This document shows, piece after piece, positions 1 to 7,066 of a stretch of 8,927 bases of DNA. The notes beneath the pieces are model-generated. The model was given only the letters and a program-made list of their open reading frames with translations. It ran no database searches and had not been told where the DNA came from. The DNA comes from an uncultured Planctomycetaceae bacterium (GTDB lineage: Bacteria > Planctomycetota > Planctomycetia > Planctomycetales > Planctomycetaceae), in the NCBI GenBank assembly GCA_903823545.1, contig CAIJTL010000252.1, positions 1 through 8,927 on the forward strand, given 5' to 3'. The position numbers and the translations under genes were made by a program. The first letter of the stretch is position 1, and the number at the start of each line of letters is the position of its first letter.

Positions 1-725
1 GCTCGCTCCAAGCCCAAAACCTCGACTTGCTGCGCACACTGAATCGACGGCACCTCGACCTTCATCCCGGCGAGGCGGACCTCGAAGCTCGGATTCAGTC
101 CTATGAGCTGGCCGCTCGAATGCAGACGGCTGCGAAGGAGGCGCTGGACCTGTCGCAGGAGACCGCCGAAACGCAGAAACTTTACGGACTCGATCATGAC
201 GAGACGAAGGAATACGGAACGCGTTGTTTGATCGCGCGGCGACTGGTCGAACGCGGTGTTCGATTCGTGCAACTCTTCCTCGGCGGTCAGCCGTGGGATA
301 CGCACACAGATATTCGAAAAGGACTCCCTGCGATTTGCCGTAGGACCGACCAACCAGCAGCGGCGCTCGTTACGGATCTCAAGCGACGCGGCCTGCTCGA
401 CACGACCGTCGTTCATTGGGGCGGTGAAATCGGACGGCTTCCCGTCACTGAAGGGGATCAAGCCACGGGCGGTCGCGACCACAACGGTCAGGGCTTTTCC
501 ACGTGGCTCGCTGGCGGCGGCATTAAGCCGGGGATCACGTTTGGTGAAACTGACGAGTTCGGACATCGAGCCGTGAAGGACATCGTCACCGCTAACGATT
601 ACCAAGCGACATTGCTCCATCTTTTCGGACTCGACCATCAGAAGCTGGCTTACATCCACAACGGCCAAGAACAAACGCTGACCGCAAAACGCGAATGCCG
701 AGTCGTGCGAGAAATCTTTGCTTGA
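1..725 (+). CDS. DUF1501 family protein, C-terminal half (5' end outside window)
   Basis: The reading frame is open from base 3 with no start in the window and stops at TGA 723-725, leaving about 240 codons. Whole family members are usually 430-490 residues, so the Tat leader and N-terminal metal-site region lie upstream. Visible family landmarks, in order, are the segment LDLSQE, a helix with RRLVERGVRFVQLF, the WDTH motif, TDLKRRGLLDTT, GGEIGRLP (the usual GEFGRTP position), GRDHNGQGF, WLAGGGI, and the closing ATLLHLFGLDH block. DUF1501 proteins belong to the alkaline phosphatase/sulfatase-like fold group; they are mostly exported and their substrate is unknown. This copy carries GRDHN where the two minus-strand copies carry GREHW, so it is a different subtype and not their recent duplicate. 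An internal TTG at 27 is not a credible start, because family-like sequence (LQAQNLDLLRTLNRRHLDL) continues upstream of it. The family call is firm; the biochemical role is unknown. Confidence 0.9.
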   Translation, partial: SLQAQNLDLLRTLNRRHLDLHPGEADLEARIQSYELAARMQTAAKEALDLSQETAETQKLYGLDHDETKEYGTRCLIARRLVERGVRFVQLFLGGQPWDTHTDIRKGLPAICRRTDQPAAALVTDLKRRGLLDTTVVHWGGEIGRLPVTEGDQATGGRDHNGQGFSTWLAGGGIKPGITFGETDEFGHRAVKDIVTANDYQATLLHLFGLDHQKLAYIHNGQEQTLTAKRECRVVREIFA

Positions 726-757
726 GACTCGCCGATACGTGAATCAAACACGACGCG

Positions 758-778
758 CCAGCGAGTTGTCATCGCTGG
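758..778. terminator. Short hairpin between convergent genes, possible bidirectional terminator
   Basis: A perfect 7-bp inverted repeat, CCAGCGA / TCGCTGG, with a 7-base loop sits in the 73-bp gap between the convergent stop codons at 725 and 799. The position suits a shared terminator. There is no clear T-tract on the plus side and only a weak one (TGTTTGATT) on the minus side, so it would be a poor intrinsic terminator. It may act with Rho, or be chance. Confidence 0.35.
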
Positions 779-798
779 AACCACTCGCTTGCTTCGTG

Positions 799-3700
799 CT
801 AGTTCGTTTTCGGAGCGAAGCCTCGGCGAAGCGTGTTTTCAGTGACGCTAATTGGGATCACGAATTCGTGGAGGTAATCCGGACCACCCGCTTTCGTGCC
901 GATGCCACTGAGTTTATAGCCGCCAAATGGTTGCCGGTTGACGAGCGCCCCTGTGATTGGTCGATTGAGATACAAGTTACCGACCTGCAACTCGCGACGA
1001 GCTCTCGCGAGGTTCGCGGGACTACGGCTGTAAAGTCCGCCGGTCAAAGCGTAGTCGGTGTTGTTCGCGATGCCGATCGCTTCACCCAGATCCTTCGCCC
1101 TAAACACGCAAAGCACCGGGCCAAAGATTTCTTCTTGTGCCAGTCGTGAACTCGGATCGACATCGGCGAAAACATGTGGAGCGACGTAGTAGCCGTCCTT
1201 CGCCAGTTTTTCGGGGAGCTCGCCGGCAACCACAACTCGAAATTCCGCTTTTCCCATCTCGATGAACTCAGTGATCCGCTCACGAGCTTCATCATCAATT
1301 ACGGGACCAATCGTCGTGCCGGGCTCTTCTGCTGGGCCGAGCTTCAGACTCTTCACGGCTCCGGTCAATCTTTCGAGGAATAGCTCATAAACGGCGTCCA
1401 AAACAATCACTCGTGAGCAGGCCGAGCATTTCTGTCCGGAGTAGCCGAACGCACTTTGCATGACTCCGAGCACGGCTTCGTCGAGGTCAGCGTCATCATC
1501 AACGATGATCGCATTCTTGCCCCCCATTTCTGCGATCACCTTTTTGACGCCCGTCTGTCGCAAATCCGTCGACGCCGCTTGTCGATTGATTTCGAGTCCG
1601 ACCGCTCGCGAGCCTGTGAAGGCGATGAGCGCGACGTCCGGGTTCTGCACGAGAGCAGGACCGATATCCTCGCCTACTCCCGGTAGAAAGTTGACGACGC
1701 CGTCAGGCAGACCAGTCTCCATCAAGATATCCATGAACTTCGCGGCGACGACCGATGATTGCTCGGCAGGCTTGATGATGACCGTGTTGCCTGTCGCGAG
1801 TGCGGCGACAGTCATTCCGGTCAGAATTGCCAGTGGAAAATTCCACGGAGCGATAACCGCGCAAACACCGCGTGCTCGATAGAAGTAATTGTTCTCTTCG
1901 CCAGACAAGTGACGCGGTTGCGGCTGCATCATCGCAATCGCCTGTTCCGCATAGAACAAACAGAAGTCGATCGCCTCAGCGACGTCGGCATCCGCCTCTT
2001 CCCAAGTTTTGCCGACTTCAACAACTTCCCAAGCGGCCAGCTCAAAGCGTCGCTCGCGAAGATGCCGAACAATCAAGTCGAGGTATTCCGCACGATACTT
2101 CGCTTCGATGCGAGACCATTCCGGAAACGCCTCTTTTGCAGCAAGCACTGCGGCATCGACATTATCGGGCGAGGCCGACGAAACCTTGCCGATCATCTGG
2201 CTGCGATGCGAGGGGTTCGACGAAATCAAGAACCCTTTTGGCTCGACGATTCGACCCCGAATGACCAGGGGGAGTTCTTGTCCGAACTGAGTGCTGACAT
2301 CATCGAGTGCCTCCTGAAACGCCTTGCGATTGGCGGCTTGGCTGAAATCAGTGGGAGGTTCGTTGCGAAACATGAGGCTTGGTCCGTTGTCCGTGGTCGG
2401 TGGTTCGTTGTTGGGAGAGTCGTTTGATTCAGGAGCAGGCAGAGTTGAATCCAAAACTGGCGGACCGACGTAGGTCGAGGCCGCTGGGTTTTGCTCCGTC
2501 AGTTTTGAATTCTGCGGAACCTGATCTCTGACTGGTGGTCGCATTAAATTCTCGATCAAGACGTGTTCGGTCAGACTATGTCGGAGGAACGAATCGTTGC
2601 TCGTGTTCTCCAACAAGCGGCGAACGAGGTACGCCATGCCGGGAATCAATTCGCCAAACGGCGTGTAGATGCGGACTCGATGCCCCATCGCGGCAAAGAG
2701 CTGAGCCTGCTCGTTCGCCATGCCGTACAGCATTTGAATTTCATAGGCTTCGATCGGCACCTTGAGCTGTCGCGCCCAGGCAATTCCGTAAGCCAGACTT
2801 CGGAGATTGTGGCTCGCGAGTGCCGGTCGCAGCAGTTGATAGTTTTCCATCAACAACCGAGACAACTGCTCGTAGTTCGCATCTGATTGCCACTTCTCTT
2901 GAAAGACAGGCACCGGCCAACCTTTGAGGCCAGCAGAAACCGTTTCGTAATCCCAATAGGCCCCCTTCACGAGTCGCACGGTTATCGGTGTTCCGCGTTT
3001 CTTCACCCACTTGAGCAACTGCTGTAGGTCGCGCTCTGCATCGGAAAGATACGCTTGGCAAACGATGCCGACATCCGCGAAGTCGCGAAACTCGTCTTCC
3101 ATCAATACTTCTTGGAATATGGCGAGCGTCAGGTCTTTGTACGCGTATTGCTCCATATCAACATGCACGAACGCCCCATGCTCGCGTGCGGCTCGCAAGA
3201 TTGGCCGAAGTCGCGACAACACTTCCTCTGTTGTGCCCTGCGGATCAACTGGGCGGAAATGGCTACATAGTGCAGACAACTTAAGCGACACATTCACGCG
3301 AGGCAGCGGCCCACTTTGATCGCAGTCGATCTGACAATCTTCCGGCCACTCATTCACTTGCTCGGCGACACCTGCAATCAGCTTCAAATAGTGCTGCTGA
3401 TAAGCGTCTGATTCTTCCGTCGAAATTGTCGCCTCACCGAGCAGATCAAGCGTGAAGGCGAAGCGCTGCTTTCGTAGTTTGGCGACCGCCGTGACGACTT
3501 CATCAACGGTCGAACCGGCAATGAAGCGTTGAGCCATTCGCGACGCATTCGACCGTGCATTCACTGCGAGTGCTCGACCAAGAACGGTATTCGGTTCTGC
3601 CCAGTCGAGGACCAACCGAGCCGCGCCAGGCAAGTGCGTGCTTACTTCCTCGAAGTATTCCTGAAGATGCCGGGCTACCGATTCGTGGGTCTTGAGCCGG

Positions 3701-3948
3701 GGCAAGACATCCACAAATCGAAACATCTGAATCTTGACCGACTCATCGCTCATCGCCCACGACAGGATACGATCATCCCACCAGCGTCGTTCAAAGATCG
3801 AAGCTTTGCGGCGGTGTAAGTGCTCCCAAAGATAGCGACCGATTTCCTGAGTGACCTCTTCCACGCGGACGCCTGGGTCAGCGGGCGAGCCATCAACAGT
3901 TGCAACGGGAACCGCAGCAGCAGGGGCAGACGATTTCTTCTTGGCCAC
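799..3948 (-). CDS. putA: Bifunctional proline dehydrogenase / L-glutamate gamma-semialdehyde dehydrogenase (PutA type)
   Basis: Oxidises proline to pyrroline-5-carboxylate (FAD), then glutamate semialdehyde to glutamate (NAD+). With the GTG start the product is 1049 residues. The proline dehydrogenase barrel spans about 165-456, with DMEQYAYK at 264, RLVKGAYWDYE at 325, ASHN at 378 and YLVRRLLEN at 440, whose paired arginines bind the proline carboxylate in this family. A low-complexity linker covers about 476-541. The aldehyde dehydrogenase domain covers about 541-1031: APWNFP at 700 (Asn703), EMGGKN (general base Glu807), GQKCSACSR (nucleophile Cys841), EIFGPV at 940 and PFGGYKLSG at 1007. 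The GQKCSACSR form matches the RocA-like group 2 enzymes, not the GQRCSALR form of E. coli PutA. No ribbon-helix-helix DNA-binding domain is present, so it should not repress itself. Start choice: the frame stays open to 4245 but would overlap the upstream gene by 161 bp. GTG 3948 has GGAG 11 bases before it; ATG 3972 is an alternative without a visible ribosome site. Confidence 0.93.
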   Translation of the reverse strand: MAKKKSSAPAAAVPVATVDGSPADPGVRVEEVTQEIGRYLWEHLHRRKASIFERRWWDDRILSWAMSDESVKIQMFRFVDVLPRLKTHESVARHLQEYFEEVSTHLPGAARLVLDWAEPNTVLGRALAVNARSNASRMAQRFIAGSTVDEVVTAVAKLRKQRFAFTLDLLGEATISTEESDAYQQHYLKLIAGVAEQVNEWPEDCQIDCDQSGPLPRVNVSLKLSALCSHFRPVDPQGTTEEVLSRLRPILRAAREHGAFVHVDMEQYAYKDLTLAIFQEVLMEDEFRDFADVGIVCQAYLSDAERDLQQLLKWVKKRGTPITVRLVKGAYWDYETVSAGLKGWPVPVFQEKWQSDANYEQLSRLLMENYQLLRPALASHNLRSLAYGIAWARQLKVPIEAYEIQMLYGMANEQAQLFAAMGHRVRIYTPFGELIPGMAYLVRRLLENTSNDSFLRHSLTEHVLIENLMRPPVRDQVPQNSKLTEQNPAASTYVGPPVLDSTLPAPESNDSPNNEPPTTDNGPSLMFRNEPPTDFSQAANRKAFQEALDDVSTQFGQELPLVIRGRIVEPKGFLISSNPSHRSQMIGKVSSASPDNVDAAVLAAKEAFPEWSRIEAKYRAEYLDLIVRHLRERRFELAAWEVVEVGKTWEEADADVAEAIDFCLFYAEQAIAMMQPQPRHLSGEENNYFYRARGVCAVIAPWNFPLAILTGMTVAALATGNTVIIKPAEQSSVVAAKFMDILMETGLPDGVVNFLPGVGEDIGPALVQNPDVALIAFTGSRAVGLEINRQAASTDLRQTGVKKVIAEMGGKNAIIVDDDADLDEAVLGVMQSAFGYSGQKCSACSRVIVLDAVYELFLERLTGAVKSLKLGPAEEPGTTIGPVIDDEARERITEFIEMGKAEFRVVVAGELPEKLAKDGYYVAPHVFADVDPSSRLAQEEIFGPVLCVFRAKDLGEAIGIANNTDYALTGGLYSRSPANLARARRELQVGNLYLNRPITGALVNRQPFGGYKLSGIGTKAGGPDYLHEFVIPISVTENTLRRGFAPKTN
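2380..2414 (-). repeat. Heptanucleotide tandem repeat, five copies, inside putA
   Basis: Read on the minus strand the units are CCAACAA, CGAACCA, CCGACCA, CGGACAA and CGGACCA, consensus C-[CG]-[AG]-A-C-[AC]-A. Five units fit with no gap; the flanking heptamers do not. The array encodes NNEPPTTDNGP (residues 513-523) in the linker between the two catalytic domains. Because 7 is not a multiple of 3, gain or loss of a single unit would shift the frame; only changes in steps of three units keep it. Confidence 0.75.
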
Positions 3949-3959
3949 GAGGAACAATT

Positions 3960-3963
3960 CTCC
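3960..3963 (-). promoter_or_regulatory. Ribosome binding site for putA (weak, decides start)
   Basis: GGAG lies 11 bases before GTG 3948 on the minus strand. It is the only Shine-Dalgarno-like element near the candidate starts: ATG 3972 and ATG 3990 have none. The spacing is longer than ideal, so the start remains somewhat uncertain. Confidence 0.4.
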
Positions 3964-3997
3964 GATCTTCATCCATGAGCGATAAACCATACTCAAA

Positions 3998-4016
3998 CGA
4001 GTTGCAGGCCAACTCG
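3998..4016 (-). terminator. Hairpin between the DUF1501 pair and putA
   Basis: On the minus strand a perfect 7-bp stem, CGAGTTG / CAACTCG, closes a 5-base loop and is followed by TTTGAGTATGGTTTAT. It sits 69 bases after the stop codon of the upstream DUF1501 gene and about 50 bases before the putA GTG. It may be a weak intrinsic terminator for the DUF1501 operon or an attenuator ahead of putA. The following T-run is broken, so termination would be partial at best. Confidence 0.4.
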
Positions 4017-4084
4017 CGGATCGGGGATTGTCGTGAACCGCCACAGATTCGCAAGAAACGATGACGAAGTTCCCGTGCTGCCAC

Positions 4085-5422
4085 TCAACTGACCAATTGG
4101 CGAATCGGCGTGCGATCTTCAAGAAGATGCTGAGGTCGTCCGTTGAAATCGGGAAGTTTGATCTCCAGATCGATTCCCAAAACACGGTAGATCGTGGCCA
4201 GGATGTTTTGGAAAGTGAATCGGTCGCTAACTGCCCGCTCGGCACGACCGTCGGTTTCGCCGATCACTTGCCCCATTTGCAATCCGCCGCCGGCAAACAG
4301 CACGCAACCGGCGTCCGCCCAATGTTCACGCCCCGGCCCCAGCGGCGTAATCTTCGGTGTCCGTCCAAATTCACCCAAGACAACTACTAACACGTCTTGA
4401 TCGAGTCCTCGCTCTTTCAAATCGGAGATCAGCGCAAACAAGCTCCGATCCAGTAGCGGCAGCAGCATTTTCAAACAAAGGAAAATGTCTCCGTTCTGCG
4501 AACTGTGATGGTCCCAATCACCGACTCGCAGTGTCACGACACGAGCCCCCGCTTCAACCAGCCGACGCGCACGAACGAACGCCTTTGCGTTCCAATCGTA
4601 GAGAATCGTTTTGTAGGTCTGATGCGGAAATTTTCCTTTGCCGTATCGAGCGATGACTTCTTCTGGCTCCTTCGAGAGATCGAACGCATCTCGAACTTGT
4701 GACGACGTGATGATCTCCAGCGCCTGTGATTGAAACTGGTCGAGACCGCGAAAGAAGTCTTGTTGATCCATCTTCCGGCGAAGCGTGTCAAACGTCGCCA
4801 TTAACTCTTTGCGGTCGCGTAATCGTTCCAGTGATTTGACAGGAACCATGTCGTCGAGCGACGGACCAAATGGGCGAAACGGCGCATGCCCCGAGCCGAC
4901 GTAATGGGGATTTTCGTACTCGAAAGGATCAACCGAGACTTCGTTCAAGCTGACATACGGCGGCAGCGGCGACTGGCGTTCGGCCAATCGGCTCACGATC
5001 GAACCAAACGCGGGACGCTTCCCCGCCGTGCGAGGTAAGCCAGAATAAACCTCGCTGAGATAATGATCGTTCTCGACCGATTGCACTCCCCGCAGGAGCG
5101 AAAGCTGATTCATCATCTGTGCCTGCAACGGCATCAGTTCGCAGATATGGACTCCCGGCAAGCTCGTGCTGATCGGGGTGAACGGCCCACGAAACTCCGT
5201 CGGAGCGTCAGGCTTCAAGTCGTACATGTCGATGTGGCTGGGACCACCACCAAGCACAACATAGATCACTGATTTCGAACGCGACTTCGCTCCGGCAAGT
5301 GCGTCACTTCGCAGCAATTCCGAAAGCGTTAATCCGCCCAAGCCCATCGAGCCGACACGCAAGCACTCGCGGCGACTCACTCCGTCGCAATACCGCTGAG
5401 GTTGTCCCGAAAAGCTCAGCAT
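4085..5422 (-). CDS. DUF1501 family protein with Tat-type leader (second of tandem pair)
   Basis: A complete 445-residue family member. The leader has SRRECLR at 16-22, a Tat-like twin arginine, then a glycine/leucine-rich stretch (residues 23-37) and a possible cleavage after ALA near residue 43. The body begins with YVVLGGGPSHIDMYDLKPDAP (GGGPSHIDMYD at 58-68), the N-terminal metal-site region, and continues with GDWDHH at 301-306, GEFGRTP at 350-356, GREHW at 364-368, FAGGGLQMGQVIGETD, and the closing ATIYRVLGIDLE block. Family knowledge places it in the alkaline phosphatase/sulfatase-like fold, exported folded; no substrate is known. The start ATG is preceded by AAGGA with 7-base spacing, and the SD overlaps the upstream gene's TAA, so the two are very probably cotranscribed and translationally coupled. 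The two copies share the leader pattern MLS...RRE..RVG but are diverged in the middle third, so they are not a recent duplication. Confidence 0.93.
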   Translation of the reverse strand: MLSFSGQPQRYCDGVSRRECLRVGSMGLGGLTLSELLRSDALAGAKSRSKSVIYVVLGGGPSHIDMYDLKPDAPTEFRGPFTPISTSLPGVHICELMPLQAQMMNQLSLLRGVQSVENDHYLSEVYSGLPRTAGKRPAFGSIVSRLAERQSPLPPYVSLNEVSVDPFEYENPHYVGSGHAPFRPFGPSLDDMVPVKSLERLRDRKELMATFDTLRRKMDQQDFFRGLDQFQSQALEIITSSQVRDAFDLSKEPEEVIARYGKGKFPHQTYKTILYDWNAKAFVRARRLVEAGARVVTLRVGDWDHHSSQNGDIFLCLKMLLPLLDRSLFALISDLKERGLDQDVLVVVLGEFGRTPKITPLGPGREHWADAGCVLFAGGGLQMGQVIGETDGRAERAVSDRFTFQNILATIYRVLGIDLEIKLPDFNGRPQHLLEDRTPIRQLVS

Positions 5423-5429
5423 CAGACAT

Positions 5430-5435
5430 TCCTTA
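5430..5435 (-). promoter_or_regulatory. Shine-Dalgarno overlapping an upstream stop codon (TAAGGA)
   Basis: The TAA stop of the 5433-6839 gene is the first half of TAAGGA, whose AAGGA is the ribosome binding site for ATG 5422 (7-base spacing). A ribosome terminating on the first gene sits over the start of the second, which suggests translational coupling of the two DUF1501 genes. Confidence 0.7.
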
Positions 5436-6839
5436 GCTCATCAACAGCGGGAAGGGATTCCCTTTCGTCAATTGGAATGGTCGGTTCTGCTGATCGTGGA
5501 GTTCCGTGTGCGGATCAATTCCAAGCATGTGGTAAATCGTCGCCACGAAATCGGCAGGACCAACGGGGTTCTCAGCCGGGTACGCACCAATCTTGTCGGA
5601 CGCTCCATAAACCTGGCCCCCTTGAATGCCAGCCCCTGCCATCAAGACGTTGTAAAGCTCCGGCCAATGCTCGCGGCCGCCGTTCTTAAGCGTCACTTTC
5701 GGCGACCGACCGAACTCAGATGCGACCACGACCAACGTTTCCGCCAGCTCGCCCGTTTTGGCCAAGTCGGTCATCAGGGCGTAGAACGCGCGATCGAACG
5801 CGGGAATCAACTCTTCTTTCAGTGCGGTGAAGTTATTCCAGTGAGTATCCCAAGCGAAACCGTTCTTTCCTTGAGTTCGTTGCCAATTGCATTGAACCAA
5901 CCGCGTCCCGGCTTGCAGCAATCGTCGACCGAGCAGCACCGACTGACCGAATAAGTTGCGACCGTATTGTTCGCGGATCGACGCATCGACGACTGACAGA
6001 TCGACCGCTCGGCGTACCGCTTCCGAACCGACGACGTCCAGCGCCTTTGTCTGATTGTCCTTCAGCGACTGAGCGAGCGCACCGTCGCGGAGGTACTCAA
6101 CTTGCTGATTGAGTTGATCGACCAGGCCGACTCGACGACGAATCACCGTCGGATCTTCGTTGGGAACGAGCGGTACGTGCTCCAGGCGGAAATTGTCGTC
6201 GTTGGGGTTTCCGCCGGTGAGCATCGGATCGAACTTCGGACCGAGCATTCCCGCGAACTGCCCCGCGCGACGCCCTCCAGCCACATCCATCCGGTGCGGC
6301 ACAATGATAAAGGGGAACATCGGCCCCGAACCGGGAGCAATCTTCGACAAGCAAGACCCGATGTGCGGCATGTCTTGTCGCGACATCGAATTCACGTCGG
6401 GAACCGAACCGGGATACATCGCGCCGGTAAACATCCAATAAGAACCGCGACCGTGATCGTTGTGCGTGTGATTCATTGAACGAATCAAGGCCATCTGGTC
6501 CATCAACCTGGCTGACAGCGGGCAGTGCTCGCCAAATCGAAGCGAGGGAACCGACGTCGCAATCGTGTCGAACTCACCTCGAATCTCAACAGGCGCATCC
6601 GGCTTTGGATCGAACATGTCGTGTTGAGGATGTCCGCCCGACAGATAAAGCAGAATGCAGCGTTTTGCTTTCCCAAACCCAGGTCCGTGCTTCTTGCCCA
6701 CCGACGATTCCGCTGAAACCTTTCGAGCCAAGAGATCGCTTAGCGCGACACCACTCATCGACAGACCACCAACGCGGATCATTTCTCGCCGATTCAGGCC
6801 GCTGGAAGTTGGAAATCTCGGTCCTAACAAGCTCAACAT
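5433..6839 (-). CDS. DUF1501 family protein with Tat-type leader (first of tandem pair)
   Basis: A complete 468-residue family member. The leader carries NRREMIRVGG (16-25), a twin-arginine pattern, then a short hydrophobic stretch and a possible cleavage after VSA near residue 43. Family landmarks are LSGGHPQHDMFDPKPDAP at 66-83, WDTHWNN at 330-336, SEFGRSP at 374-380, GREHW at 388-392 and the C-terminal ATIYHMLGIDP block. It is expected in the alkaline phosphatase/sulfatase-like fold group, exported folded; activity and substrate are not known. Start choice: ATG 6839 has GGAG (within GGTGGAG) at 7-base spacing and gives the MLSLLG...RRE leader seen in the downstream paralogue. An in-frame ATG at 6890 would add 17 residues, has only a G-run abutting it, and would put a charged segment before the leader. 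It is the first gene of the minus-strand operon; the second follows 10 bases after its stop. Confidence 0.93.
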   Translation of the reverse strand: MLSLLGPRFPTSSGLNRREMIRVGGLSMSGVALSDLLARKVSAESSVGKKHGPGFGKAKRCILLYLSGGHPQHDMFDPKPDAPVEIRGEFDTIATSVPSLRFGEHCPLSARLMDQMALIRSMNHTHNDHGRGSYWMFTGAMYPGSVPDVNSMSRQDMPHIGSCLSKIAPGSGPMFPFIIVPHRMDVAGGRRAGQFAGMLGPKFDPMLTGGNPNDDNFRLEHVPLVPNEDPTVIRRRVGLVDQLNQQVEYLRDGALAQSLKDNQTKALDVVGSEAVRRAVDLSVVDASIREQYGRNLFGQSVLLGRRLLQAGTRLVQCNWQRTQGKNGFAWDTHWNNFTALKEELIPAFDRAFYALMTDLAKTGELAETLVVVASEFGRSPKVTLKNGGREHWPELYNVLMAGAGIQGGQVYGASDKIGAYPAENPVGPADFVATIYHMLGIDPHTELHDQQNRPFQLTKGNPFPLLMS

Positions 6840-6846
6840 TCGATGT

Positions 6847-6853
6847 CTCCACC
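6847..6853 (-). promoter_or_regulatory. Ribosome binding site deciding the start of the first DUF1501 gene
   Basis: GGTGGAG lies 7 bases before ATG 6839 on the minus strand. It favours this start over the in-frame ATG at 6890. Confidence 0.65.
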
Positions 6854-6923
6854 TGAACTTCGTGCATTCCGCATTATCGCCGATTACCATCCCCAGCCAT
6901 CAAAGTTGGCCGATGGCCGCGAC

Positions 6924-6952
6924 ACTCTACCTTCATCGGCAGGTCGTGACAA
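6924..6952 (-). promoter_or_regulatory. Candidate sigma70-type promoter for the DUF1501 pair
   Basis: On the minus strand, TTGTCA (6947-6952; five of six bases match the -35 consensus) is followed after exactly 17 bases by TAGAGT (6924-6929; four of six match the -10 consensus). Transcription would begin near 6917 and leave a leader of about 78 bases before ATG 6839. A 7-bp inverted repeat, GCCGATG (6909-6915) / CATCGGC (6934-6940), brackets the -10 box and could be an operator. Planctomycete promoters are poorly defined, so this is tentative. Confidence 0.3.
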
Positions 6953-7012
6953 ACAAGATTAGACTCACTGGTGAGGCTAGTTTGCTTCATTTCGAGGTCT
7001 TTTCGTGACTGT

Positions 7013-7052
7013 CTTCAAACCGAACTTACCGCCTGCAAACCGAACTTGCCGT
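7013..7052. repeat. 20-bp near-perfect tandem direct repeat before the immunity-like gene
   Basis: Two adjacent 20-base units (7013-7032 and 7033-7052) match at 17 of 20 positions; the shared core is CAAACCGAACTT[A/G]CCG. The second unit ends 14 bases before ATG 7067. The 20-base period is close to two helical turns, so a protein bound to each copy would lie on roughly the same DNA face, as at a tandem operator. A simple local duplication is the alternative. Confidence 0.75.
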
Positions 7053-7066
7053 AAAGATTTCTCTCA

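Noticed and set aside
718..1149. 143-codon plus-strand open frame after the partial DUF1501 gene
   Set aside because: Mostly antisense to the conserved C-terminus of PutA, no ribosome site, no recognisable product.
1759..2427. 222-codon plus-strand open frame within putA
   Set aside because: It lies wholly antisense to the well-conserved aldehyde dehydrogenase domain; the translation has no recognisable domain and is rich in Arg/Ser as expected of a shadow frame.
3949..4245. N-terminal extension of PutA to a start at 4245 (1148 residues)
   Set aside because: It would overlap the C-terminal coding part of the DUF1501 gene by 161 bp, and the added residues do not resemble PutA. A GTG with an upstream GGAG at 3948 leaves no overlap.
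6840..6890. Alternative start ATG 6890 for the first DUF1501 gene
   Set aside because: No properly spaced ribosome site, and it adds a charged segment before the leader. ATG 6839 has GGAG at 7 bases and matches the paralogue's N-terminus.
6909..6919. GGCC-GAT-GGCC short palindrome in the divergent region
   Set aside because: A four-base stem is too short to separate from chance.
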